Origin: Tillandsia leiboldiana | Lineage: Eukaryota > Streptophyta > Magnoliopsida > Poales > Bromeliaceae | Length of the DNA stretch: 64,000 nucleotides | Direction: 5' to 3' | Assembly (NCBI GenBank): GCA_029204045.2 | Contig: JAQNDB010000293.1 | Location: 36,198-100,197, forward strand | Shown here: positions 53,937 to 64,000 of the stretch, piece after piece | How the letters are laid out: each line of letters begins with the position of its first letter | Position numbering within the stretch: the stretch's first letter is position 1 | Program-made: the position numbers and the translations under genes | Notes under the pieces: model-generated | What the model was told of the DNA's origin: nothing | Databases searched by the model: none | The model's input: only the letters and a program-made list of their open reading frames with translations

Positions 53937-56331
53937 GAGCAATATCTTTGAGGTGGTGCAAGCAGTCGAACTACACACCTTCCAGAAAGTGGTCGACAGA
54001 GCCACTACGGTGGAGCGGGGTTTTGCGGTCACCCGCGCCAGAAGGGAGAACTCGACGCGGCTAGAGGACCGGAAGCGGCAACAGCAGAACTCGGGAGGAG
54101 GCTCTTGGGGCGGGGGCGGGGCCCCCAAACGGTGGAGACCTCAGGCAGGGTCCCGGAGCGCGCCAACAGGAGGACCGAGGCCAGGGAATAGGCCATGTGT
54201 CATATGCGGGGGAGGGCACATTCCGGGGGAGTGCCCCCAAAAAGGCGACCACTGCTTCAGGTGCGGCAGACGAGGGCACTTCCGCCGCAACTGCCCCTTA
54301 GGCGGGGGGTCTGCGTCCTCCGCAGCTTCTACGCCCACGCCACAGCTCTCAGGGCGGGGGAAAGCCCCTATGGCGTCGACGTCTAGGCCCCCTGCACCAC
54401 GGCGCGAGGAGGACCGGCTGCCACAACCAGGCGAGAGAGTCTTCTCAATGACCCACCAAGAGACAGATCCGCCGGAGGAAGCACTTGCAGGTACTACTTC
54501 TGTTTCCAATTCCCGTGCTAGAACCCTTTTCGACACCGGAGCAACACACTCTTTCATTTCCCGTGACTTCGTGTTTTTGTTTGGTCTCGAGGAGACACCC
54601 CTCCAAAACCCCTTGACAGTGCAAACGGCGGGAGGGACCTTGGAGGCGGTCAGCGTCGTGACCGCCTGCCCGATTAAACTAGGGCGACTAGCATGCCCTT
54701 GGGATTTAGTGGTAATCCCCCTGAAGGAGTACGACGTGGTGCTGGGCATGAACTGGCTCACGAGGTACCAGGCACTCATCGATTGTGACAAGCGACAGCT
54801 GCGTTTACACGAACCGGGTTTCCCTGAGCATGTGTACATGATGGGTAAGAGCATCTCCTTCCCGGCGATCATCTCAGCGACCCGGGCCAGAAGACTGGTG
54901 GAGGGTGGTTGCGTGGCCTACTTGGCATCGGTGGATTTGGCTACCCGACCCCCGACGACGCTCGCCGATATTCCAGTGGTGAGGGACTTCCCCGACGTCT
55001 TCCCCACGGAACTGCCTGGGATGCCCCCTGAACGGGAGGTGGAATTCCCCATCGAACTACTACCGGGTACGCAGCCTATTTCGAAGGCACCTTACCGAAT
55101 GGCCTTCGCAGAACTAAAGGAGCTTAAAGCACAACTGGAAGACCTCTTGGATAAAGGGTTCATAAGACCGAGTGTGTCACCCTGGGGCGCACCGGTACTC
55201 ATCGTGCGGAAGAAAGACGGAAGCCTGCGTCTCTGCATTGATTACAGAGGAATAAACAAAGTCACAGAGAAAAACAAGTACCCCCTGCCTAGAATAGATG
55301 ACCTCTTCGACCAGCTGAGAGGGGCGACGGTCTTCTCCAAGATCGATTTACAGTCGGGCTACCACCAACTCCGGGTTCGGGACAAGGACATTCCGAAGAT
55401 TGCTTTCCGGACCCGGTACGGCCACTACGAGTTCACGGTTATGCCCTTCGGACTCACGAACGCCCCCGCGGTCTTCATGGACATGATGAACCGGATCTTC
55501 AGACCCTTCCTGGATCGGTTCGTGGTGGTTTTCATCGACGACATACTGATCTACTCCACTACCGACGAGGAACACGAGGACCATTTGCAAACAGTCCTCC
55601 AAACTCTCAGGGAACAGGAGCTGTTCGCTAAACTCAAGAAGTGTGAGTTCTGGCTACGCGAAGTCGGCTTCCTAGGACATGTGATCTCGGCACAGGGAAT
55701 CTCCGTGGATCCGAAGAAGGTGGAGTCCGTGGTCGACTGGCAGCCGCCGACGACGGTGACAGAGGTCCGCAGTTTCCTAGGACTGGCAGGATACTACAGG
55801 CGTTTTGTAGAGGGTTTCGCGAAGATTGCTACCCCTTTGAATCGGTTGACCAGAAAAGGGGAGAAGTTCATATGGACGGCCAAATGCCAGGAAAGCTTTA
55901 AGGAACTCAAAAGGAGGTTAACCAGGGCACCAATACTTGTGCTGCCAACACCCGGGGAAGATTACGAAGTGTACTGCGACGCCTCGGGGATCGGCCTGGG
56001 TGGGGTTCTGATGCAACAGGGGAAAGTGATTGTCTACGCGTCCAGGCAACTAAAGGATTACGAGAAGAACTACCCGATACACGACTTGGAGCTGGCCGCA
56101 GTAGTCTTCGTTTTAAAACAGTGGAGGCACTACCTCTTTGGGGTCCACTGTAACGTCTTCTCGGATCATCAAAGTCTTAAGTATATCTTTACCCAAAAAG
56201 AATTAAACTTGCGGCAGAGGCGGTGGCTGGAGTTGTCGAAGGACTACGACTTGACGATACAATACCATCCCGGAAAGGCAAACGTGGTGGCGGACGCCCT
56301 GAGCAGGAAAGGACGCCAAGACGGGGCGTAA
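53937..56331 (+). pseudogene. gypsy gag C-terminus, protease, RT and RNase H
   Basis: Continuation of the gypsy gag-pol frame. Two CCHC knuckles come first (CVICGGGHIPGEC ~residue 89 and CFRCGRRGHFRRNC ~109, counted from 53932). The retropepsin LFDTGATHSF follows at ~200. The RT has LCIDYRGINK, KIDLQSGYHQ and the catalytic FIDD (~residue 534), and RNase H starts at YCDASG (~681). The frame ends at an in-frame TAA (56329-56331) in the RNase H-integrase linker. Apart from this stop and the nested insertion the frame is clean. Confidence 0.92.
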
Positions 56332-57729
56332 GGGAGCGCGATAACGGAGCAAAACCACTTGATAGCGGAGTTCGCACGAATGCAGTTGGAAGTGGTGCCG
56401 ACAGGCACGGTTAGGCAACTCCTAACCTTGGTGGTCAAGCCGACGCTACTTGAGAAGATCCGGGAGGGACAACAGACCGACCCACACCTACAGCGCGTAC
56501 GAGACAAGATCCCCCTGGACCAAGAGAGCGACTTTGCAGTGGAAGACGACGGCGCCCTACGGTTCCGCAGACGGATCTGCGTGCCGGATTCGTCGGAATT
56601 GAAGGAGGTAATTTTGACAGAGGCACACCGGGCCCCTTATGCGGCACATCCAGGAGGCACGAAGATGTACAGGGACCTCAAACAGATCTACTGGTGGCCC
56701 AACATGAAGGGGGACGTCACTCGACACGTAGCTCATTGCCTAGTGTGCCAACGGATAAAGGCCGAGCATCAGCGGCCAGCAGGGAAGCTACAGCCCCTAC
56801 CGGTGCCAGAGTGGAAGTGGGAGCAAATCACCATGGACTTTGTCACGGGCTTCCCACGTTCACCCCAGGGCCACGACGCAATTTGGGTCGTAGTCGACCG
56901 GTTAACCAAGTCAGCACACTTTCTGCCAGTTCATACGACCTGGACCCGAGAACGGTTGGCCCAAACATATATCAGCGAGATCGTGAGATTACATGGAGTG
57001 CCGGCATCGATCACCTCGGACAGAGACACGCGCTTTGTCTCGAAATTTTGGCAGAGCCTCCAGCGAGCCTTGGGAACCAAACTACAGTTCAGTACAGCCT
57101 TCCACCCTCAGACGGACGGACAGTCGGAGCGCGTGATACAAACCCTCGAAGACCTGCTTCGCGCCTGTGTACTAGATTGGGGGATCGGGTGGTCACGCTA
57201 CCTACCTCTCGTGGAATTCGCCTACAACAACAGCTACCAGGCCAGCATCCAGATGGCGCCCTACGAGGCCTTATATGGAAGACGCTGTCGATCCCCGATT
57301 TGTTGGGACGATCTGGGAGAACGGAAATTCTTGGGGCCCGACTTAGTGGAGGAAACGGAAGAGAAGGTTCGCCTCATCAGACAGCGCCTGCTAACCGCCC
57401 AGAGTCGCCAGAAGAGCTACGCGGACCAAAGGCGCCGCGACTTGGAATTCCAAGTGGGAGAGCATGTTTTCTTGCGGGTCTCGCCGTCCAGAGGAGTCAA
57501 GCGGTTCGGGCTAAAAGGGAAACTGAGCCCACGGTTTGTAGGGCCTTTCGAGATTTTGGAACGCATCAGCCCAGTGGCGTACCGCCTTGCCCTACCACCA
57601 AACCTTGACCGAGTCCATGACGTCTTCCACGTTTCGATGCTCCGTAAATACCTCTCCGATCCATCGCATATCCTGGATGTCGCCATACTCGACCTTAAAG
57701 AAGACCTAAGCTTCGAGGAAACCCCGTGA
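56332..57729 (+). pseudogene. gypsy integrase segment
   Basis: Same frame as the preceding segment, resumed after the TAA. It has the HHCC zinc region (HRAPYAAHPGGTKMYRDL ... CLVCQRIK) and the catalytic core. The core shows the first Asp in TMDFVTGFP, the second in ITSDRDTRF and the Glu in DGQSERVIQTLED. The GPY/F-type C-terminal region contains LSPRFVGPFEIL. The frame stops at TGA 57727-57729, after which the tail is readable one base back. Confidence 0.9.
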
Positions 57730-57884
57730 GAATCCTGGCAAGGGAAAGCAAATCACTGCGGAATCGAGCCATCCCCTACGTGAAGGTACTCTGGAGCAAC
57801 CACGAGGAGCGAGAAGCAACATGGGAGCTGGAGTCTAAAATGAGGGAGAACTACCCGAACCTGTTCACCACCACCCGGGTCTGA
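57726..57884 (+). pseudogene. chromodomain-like tail, -1 frameshifted
   Basis: Reading from 57726 in the -1 frame gives 52 codons with IPYVKVLWSNH and EEREATWELESKMRENYP, followed by TGA. That is the C-terminal motif of plant chromoviruses following integrase. The family normally has this in frame with integrase, so a one-base change has separated it. Confidence 0.8.
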
Positions 57885-57921
57885 GTTTCGAGGACGAAAC
57901 TCGTTTTTTAGAGGTGAGTGG
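57885..57921 (+). promoter_or_regulatory. gypsy 3' junction and polypurine tract
   Basis: TTTCGAGGACGAAACTCG and then AGAGGTGAGTGG lead directly into the 3' LTR at 57922. The GAGGACGAAAC motif is shared with the E family (8818-8835, minus sense). Confidence 0.75.
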
Positions 57922-60848
57922 TGTGATAACCGCGGATTATTTTGCCTTTCGGGGCTTTCCGTCGATTTTTATTGAACCGTCTGGTTGACAAATGGGGGTT
58001 CGAGGGTAATTTTTCCTTGTTTTTCTGGGCAGACGGTCGGGGCTCGCGGGTATTTTTGGTTAATAAAGCTCGCGAAACGGAGACCGGCGGGGCGATCGGT
58101 TTTGGATTCCGACCCCCGGATCTCCCAGAATAAATTCCGGAAGCTGGTACCGTAGCCCAGGTGACTTACACAATTACCGGGGGCGAACCGAACTCTGGTC
58201 CGCAATCAGATCGATTTTAGTCGATCAGTTTGAGGTATGGGATTAAACCACCCCTTTTTGTTTTCCTTTCACTCGAGGGTTTAAAATTAATTTGGGGTCC
58301 AAAATCCACTACGCCCAAAACGTCTAAGTAGTCGGCCTTGGGAATTAGGTTTCCTAAACCTCGCCTTCCCCCTCCTTGGCGTACAATATCCGAGCGTGGA
58401 CGAGGAGCGGTTCCCCAAAACCCTCGTCCTTTCCATCGGCCGGCGTGGAAGAGAAGAGATCGATCGCCTCTCCGCAAAGATCCGACGAACGCGAAGAGGA
58501 CGATCCCTCTCCTTCGCCCAGTACCGACCAAAACAAGGTGAGTCGTGCTTTCGTTTTCTTTTCTTGTCTTTCTCGTCACGAGCGAGGGGGGGGGGTTGCT
58601 TGATTTCGTCGGAGATGGAAGGAGAGGGGCGTGCCATCGCACGCAGGAACGCCCGCGGGGCAACCCGCGCATGCGGGGGTGCCGCGCGGGGCACCCGCAT
58701 GCGGGGCGCCGTGCGGGGCCGCCCGCGCATGCGGGGGTGCCGTGCGGGGCACCCGCATGCGGGGCGCCGCGCGGGGCAGCCCGCGCATGCGGGGGCACCG
58801 CGCGGTGCAGCCCGCCGCATGCGGGGGTGCCATGCGGGGGCACCCGCATGCGGGGCGCCGCGCGGGGCAGCCCGCGCATAGCGGGGCACCGCGCGGTGCA
58901 AGCCCAGCGCATGCGGGGGTGCCGTGCGGGCACCCGCATGCGGGGCGCCGCGCGGGGCAGCCCGCGCATGCGGGGGCACCGCGCGGTGCAGCCCGTGCAT
59001 GCGGGGGCGCGTGCGGGGCACCCGCATGCGGGGCCGCCGCGCGGGGCAGCCCGCGCATGCGGGGGCACCGCGCGGTGCAGCCCGCTCATGCGGGGGTTGC
59101 CGTGCGGGGCAACCGCATGCAGGGCGCAGCGCGGGGCAGCCCGCGCATGCGGGGGCACCGCGCGGGTGCGGCCAGCGCATGCGGGGGTGCCATGCGGGGC
59201 ACCCTGCATGCGGGCGCCGCGCGGGGCAGCCCGCGCATGCTGGGGGCAACCGCGCGGTGCAGCCCGCGCATGCGGGGGTGCCGTGCGGGGCTAGCCGCGG
59301 GCAGCCCGCACATGCGAGGCGCCGCGCGGACAGCACGGCGGCGCGTGGGGGGTTCGTTCGCTGCCGTCGGGGGCCGGCCGGTGTTGGGGATTTTCCTTAC
59401 TTCGCGTTTTAAAGGTTCTTGACCTCCCCGCCCGGGGATCCCGTTTTGCAGCTTCGGGGAGCGGCCGGGACGCGGGGAGCCGAGCGTGGTTTTCTACTAG
59501 CGACAGGTGGGTTGTATTTACTTTTATCCTAGCCTCTAAATTCTATCATGTTGGACGGGGGTCTATTCTAGGTGTACTGGGGTTAAATAATGATGGGCGG
59601 TAGCTTATGCATGTTAGTGGGTTCGCTATAGTGATTAGCGTCGGTTGCGACGGTGATTCTCTTTTAACCCTTATATGTCAGCGGGCCACCTTCGAGTGCG
59701 CGCAATTACCTTGTTTTCGATTATGCACTTTACCTCATTTACCTCATTACTCTTGTTATTCATATTATGATGCTGACATGATGGTGGTTACGGTTACTTG
59801 GCTCGAGGTTGCCACACGCGCACCCGCGGTTTGGCCACCGCAAAGGGTGCGCTTTTCCGGAAAAAGTGGTCTATGACCCGTGTATACCCACGAGGTGACG
59901 TAGTGGGGCCCCTTATTAGTGGTGGGGTTGAGGCGCCGAGGTGCGAGCGGTGCGACCCGTCGGTTTAGTTGTCCGGCGGGTCGGGTTTCTGCAGGTACGG
60001 TGTGGGCCGTCGGTTTAGCTGTCCAACGTGTCCGGGTAGTACAGGATGCAGGTGTACAGGTTGCCTTTCCTCCCTGGGGAGGGTGGTTGCTCCAGTTGTC
60101 TTCACGGTTTGTTTTACTATATTCTCCTGCTTTACTATTTCTGCGTCACTGACATCCACTTCGTGACAGGGTCCAGACGGGGAGAGAGGTAGGCGGTGGT
60201 GAGGACGGGACAGGAGCAGCTGGGTCCTGGGGACCCTGGACTGTATTTATTCTTTTATTCTCGCTTTTCATTACTTTGTAGTTATGTGAGTGGTTCGCGA
60301 TACCCTCGTGGGGTCGGCATGGATGTCGGTACGGGCTACATTTAGTGCCCCTGGTGCAATATTTTCCCTTTTATTTCTATCGGCCATTTAAAACCAAAAA
60401 GGCAGAAGCCAAAGAAAGGATTGCGAAAACCGTCTTAAAATCTAAGTGTCGGGTGGGCACTGGTTTCAAAACCCTGTGGATTTATGCTGACTTCGAAAAC
60501 TAGCTTTCAAAACGTAAGCGCCGGGTAGGCGCTCTTTTCAAAATTGTGGATTTATCCTTTCCAAACCGATCGGCCATGTGATCTTCTTTTATCAGTTTAG
60601 AATGCTGGTTGGTTGTGAATGATTGTTGTGATTGATTGGTTGCGCATGTTAGAACATGTACCGAACGCTACGCCGTGCATGTACAGGGGAGACTCTGCCC
60701 GTTTGCAGAGTGACCATGTATGTGTGGCGGGTCTGGGCACGTGCAGGGGAAGAGGGGTTTCTTCTTTTAAAAACAAAAAAAAATTTACACATCAAATATT
60801 CAACTTTTATGAATCGTTTCCGCTAAAACAAAACCCCGGGGCGTGACA
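57922..60848 (+). repeat. gypsy 3' LTR
   Basis: 2927 bp, about 130 longer than the 5' LTR because the GC-rich array (about 58640-59330) has more units. Many single-base indels compared with the 5' LTR lie in and after the array. Confidence 0.9.
58640..59330. repeat. 89-bp GC-rich tandem repeat in gypsy 3' LTR
   Basis: Same units as at 44455-44985, with seven to eight periods. The units carry irregular one-base insertions and losses (for example GGGGGC against GGGGC) that the 5' LTR array mostly lacks. Confidence 0.9.
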
Positions 60849-61266
60849 GGGGTGCATGGGGTCCGCCGCAAACACACAACTATCAGTGCGCCTCTTCTGC
60901 TGCTGCTGCTGCGGTCCAGGGGGTCGAGAGCCCCCAGACCTCTGCCTCCTCTACATCTCGCGGCCTCGAGGCTGGATCGTGGTGGTCTAGGTGGCCTCGG
61001 CCTGCTCGACTGGCCCAACTCAGATGGCACCGGGCGTTTCTCTCTCCTGAACTAGACCCAGGCGTCCTCTGTTCAAGCAACCCCAACATATGCTCCATGA
61101 TTTCCTCCTAGCGCTTGGCCGCCTCCTCCTGGCGCCGCAAAGCCTCTGACATCTGTGCTACCTGGGCCCGTAGCTCCTGAATCTCGCCTTGCCCTGCCTC
61201 CTGGCGCTCGGGCTCCTCATCTGACACGGAGTGCGCCCTCGTCCCCGCACGACGTTTCGGAGGCAT
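60849..61266 (-). pseudogene. E-family gag, unit 2 (uninterrupted by the solo LTR)
   Basis: Minus-strand gag from MPPKRRAGTRAH (61266) through the coiled coil straight into GLLEQRTPG and the linker before the zinc knuckles. This shows the arrangement before the solo LTR inserted. The capsid domain is absent. The frame is shifted after the linker. Confidence 0.75.
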
Positions 61267-61548
61267 CGCAAGCAACTCCCATACAACAAAGCAGAAGATG
61301 TCAGAGAGCAAAAATCTCTCGACCCAACAAACGAAAGTCTAAAACACGTCATCCATTCTAAAGCATTATGTTGTTTGCAGCCAACATAACCACATAGAGA
61401 ATAAACATGTAAAATTACTCACCCCAATCCCCTGAGGAGTTACAGACTCAATCAAGACTCTCGCTACAACCATAACTCTCACGACAGTCCTCCTACTGTT
61501 CAACCAATAGCCTAGAGTCTCAAAGTCCTCAACGACCTATATTCCTAG

Positions 61549-61560
61549 GCTCTGATACCA
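61549..61560 (-). promoter_or_regulatory. primer binding site, E unit 2
   Basis: TGGTATCAGAGC on the minus strand, seven bases inside the end of LTR D. Confidence 0.9.
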
Positions 61561-61567
61561 CCTAATC

Positions 61568-64000
61568 TGGCACGCCCCCGGGGTCGAAACTGCGACCGGG
61601 CTCGCCAACAGATCCGCCGTCTGTGCGGGAACTGCCGCACAGACGAAGCGTCTAACCTGCAAGAAAAGATCTATAACTAAACAAGTCTCAGAGCTGAAAA
61701 GAAGAGCTGAACTACAAATCACTAAGATAAAAGTCCAAGTACCACCGTCCACTATCTCTCGAATAAAACATAAGTACAAAACGACTAACAGGTACAAAAG
61801 TGGAACCAAAAGTACAGGTGCTCTATCCCTGCCTCCACAGACTCGGGTAGGAACTAGTCGGCCACGCCCTTACCCTGATCTGAAGGCTCCGAACGAGCCG
61901 AGCCCGAATGGTCGCCTCAGGAACACCTGTCATCACAGCGGTGTGTAGATCTACTGGCAACAGGCAGATCTCAGGTGTACCGACGCCAAAACCACGTATG
62001 CCCACTAAGTCTGCTAGAGACAAAAAACAGATAGATAGATAGATAGATAGAATATGAACTGCTGGAAATGATCTACCACTACATGTCTCGATGCAATGCA
62101 GGGAAGTTCTCAATTTCTCTCACGAGGCCTGGAAATTCTGAACGACTGCCACCTACCACCCTACCAAACAAGAACAGGCTGTAGGCATAGCCGCCCATAT
62201 TTTCCGCCCCCGCACTGAAAATGCTGAAACTCTCGCATGACACTAGAAAGTCATCTCATTTCATTCAAGAAACACCTGGTAACTCGCCAAGGCATGTACC
62301 CACCTGGTAATCTGGTAACCCTCGGCCAGTGGTATGTATCATCTGGTAACTCGGCCAGTGCTATGTATCATCTGGTAACTCAACCGGGTATGTAATCAAT
62401 CTGGTAACGGCCAGTGGGTATATATCCACCTGGTAACTCGGGCCAGTGATTTTGTAACCCCCTGGTAACTCGGCCAGTGATATGTATTCCACCTGGTAAC
62501 TCGGCCAGTGATATTTATCCACCTGGTAACTCAGCCAGTGAGTTTGTATCCCCCTGTAACTCGGCCATTGATATTTATCCATCTGGTAACTCGGGCCAGT
62601 GATATGTACCCGTCTGGTAAACTCGACCAGTGATATTCTCCATCTGGTAAATCGGCCAGGTGATATATTTTATCCACCTGGTAACTCGGCCAGTGATATT
62701 TATCCATCTGGTAACGCGGCCAGTGATATTTATCACCTGGTAACTCGGCCAGTGATATTTATCCACCTGGAAATCGGCCAGTGATATTTATCCACCTGGT
62801 AACTCGGCCAGTGATATTTATCTATCTGGTAACTCGCCAGTGATATTTATCCACCTGGTAACTCGGCCAGTGATTTATCTATCTGGTACTCGGCCAGGGA
62901 TATGTATTCCACCTGCTGAAACATACGTTCAGGACCAGTTCTTGCATAAAGAGTTCTCTCCGGTTTATAAAAACGGCCTGGGAGCAATAACAGTGCCCAC
63001 TAACCGAAGGGTGCACCAAAACAAGCCCGGGTTCTTCAAACCTATCACGACTGTGACAGTTCACCAGATAAAGCACAAATGGCAAAAGGGTCACAATACC
63101 TTTGCATACTGAAAGCATTATGAGCATTCTGTTGATTCGGAGAAAACCAACCAACCTGGAACGCTTTCCGCAGGCAATCACTGAAGTCGGTGCAGCGCTG
63201 GAGCCTGAAATTGGCGAAACCTCGAAAATCGTGCCACAAATCCCGAAAAAATCCACGAGGCTCCAATAACTTCTCTCGAGTCCACACAAAAAATTTTGGC
63301 GCACTGGCCACTCTACAGCCAACCCACAACACTAACAGCACTCTTAAAATCTAAGATTCCACACACATAAGTCCAGCACAATGTCTGCTCTCCAAATAAT
63401 GCTTCCAAATAATCCATAGGACTTCCATAGCACACTCCAACTCTCAAATACAAATCTTCACATCACCAATACAAGGCACATTCTCTCTCACATTAAAAAG
63501 ACTGTAGCCACCCTCTCAATTCCACACACTCACTTAACCATCAAACTCCAAACACACACAACCACACACCCAGACCATTTCCCCCACGCCCACAAGAGCT
63601 TCTCAACACCAAAAATAAAATCTCCATTTGTACACACCCACAAGTCCACACAAAAAAATCTACCCACGCTGTAATCTGAAAATAACAACATGTCCCAAGC
63701 TTTTTTCCCTCAAAAGCTCAACCGTGGAGTCGGTGCTAAATCAAAAAACGGCTTCCAAAACTGCCCGTCCAACTCACTTTTTTGCCCTCGGTCCTTCGCG
63801 TCATCCGAAACTCCCGAACCTCGCTGTAAACATAAAATACAGCTGTTCCAAGCGTTTCTCCCAATTTTTCTGCACACCACCGTGGAGTCGGTGCTTCCAA
63901 ATGGTCCCTGTTTCGCGACAAAGCCCGGAAAACCCGAATCAAGCGGGGGCTCCGCGTAGATCCAAAACAACCCGAACTCATCTGTAAACAACCATGGGAC
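61568..64000 (-). repeat. E-family LTR D, cut by the window end
   Basis: Element-sense 3' part of the next LTR. The terminal base pattern is TGGC instead of TGTC at 61568. It contains the GATA tract (62029-62051) and the 30-bp minisatellite (62268-62912). Near 63666 it jumps from the equivalent of about 7115 to about 8383 of LTR A, a deletion of roughly 1.27 kb. Single-base indels relative to A and C are frequent. Confidence 0.78.
62268..62912. repeat. 30-bp minisatellite, LTR D
   Basis: About 21 units, many with one base gained or lost (for example ACTCGCCAG, TACTCGGCCAGGG). The long open frames seen in other copies are therefore broken here. Confidence 0.92.

Larger units (their letters stand above)
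43729..60848 (+). mobile_element. full-length Ty3/gypsy chromovirus, itself carrying a nested element
   Basis: A 17,120-bp insertion bounded by TGTGATAACC...GGGGCGTGACA LTRs (43729-46523 and 57922-60848) with the target duplication GGGGT (43724-43728 and 60849-60853). The site is the G6 tract of the E-family zinc-knuckle region. The primer site, gag, protease, RT, RNase H, integrase and a chromodomain-like tail occur in gypsy order. Removing the 6.4-kb nested element leaves about 10.7 kb. The clade is probably Tekay/Del-like, judged from the C-terminal tail. This is not certain. Confidence 0.93.

Overview
The window is plant nuclear DNA from a large, repeat-rich genome. All recognisable coding sequence belongs to LTR retrotransposons: Ty1/copia Sirevirus-type and Ty3/gypsy chromovirus-type gag-pol, plant initiator-Met-tRNA primer binding sites, and a Cassandra-type TRIM carrying a 5S-rRNA-like sequence. 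I see no host gene, tRNA gene or CRISPR array. The species cannot be named from the sequence.

Layout. Bases 1-4045 are the 3' part of a long LTR in + orientation, with G-box modules, a degenerate tandem array and an end of ...GTGTGACA. A 245-bp scrap of Sirevirus pol (4046-4290) follows. From 4291 to the window end there is a head-to-tail array of one minus-strand, non-autonomous gypsy-like family, called 'E' here: LTR A (4291-8798), internal region 1 (8799-15208), LTR C (from 26236), internal region 2 (ending 61567) and the start of LTR D (61568-64000). E has a very long LTR (about 3.8-4.5 kb) carrying a 30-bp minisatellite. Its short interior keeps only a gag start, broken zinc knuckles and a decayed protease. 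It has no RT or integrase.

Other elements are nested in this array, each with target-site duplications (TSDs): a 576-bp Cassandra-type TRIM in LTR A (TSD TAACT); a 3.6-kb apparent solo LTR in internal region 1 (TSD CAGGC; the empty site survives in unit 2); an 11.6-kb Sirevirus with an env-like third ORF in LTR C (TSD ACCCA/ATCCA); and a 17.1-kb gypsy chromovirus in internal region 2 (TSD GGGGT). The chromovirus gag is itself split by a 6.4-kb, very young, gag-only Sirevirus derivative (TSD TTGCG).

Assembly caution. A 100-N gap lies at 18473-18572. About 10.9 kb left of it (7533-18472) is repeated almost exactly to its right (18573-29499), including the same solo LTR and the same Sirevirus insertion point. 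The differences I noticed are mostly single-base indels and get denser toward the gap. I read this as one locus represented twice by two unmerged contig ends. Copies on both sides are listed, but they probably count once.

Function. These elements form no pathway. What is informative is the order of nesting, the dependence of the gag-only and E elements on pol supplied elsewhere, and shared regulatory motif arrays (GATCCGGATC and CGTGGATTCG in the Sireviruses, CACGTG-CCAAT modules in the left LTR and solo LTR). One GATCCGGATC array lies inside the Sirevirus, upstream of the env-like ORF, with a TATA-like box and a possible intron. This suggests a separate internal promoter.
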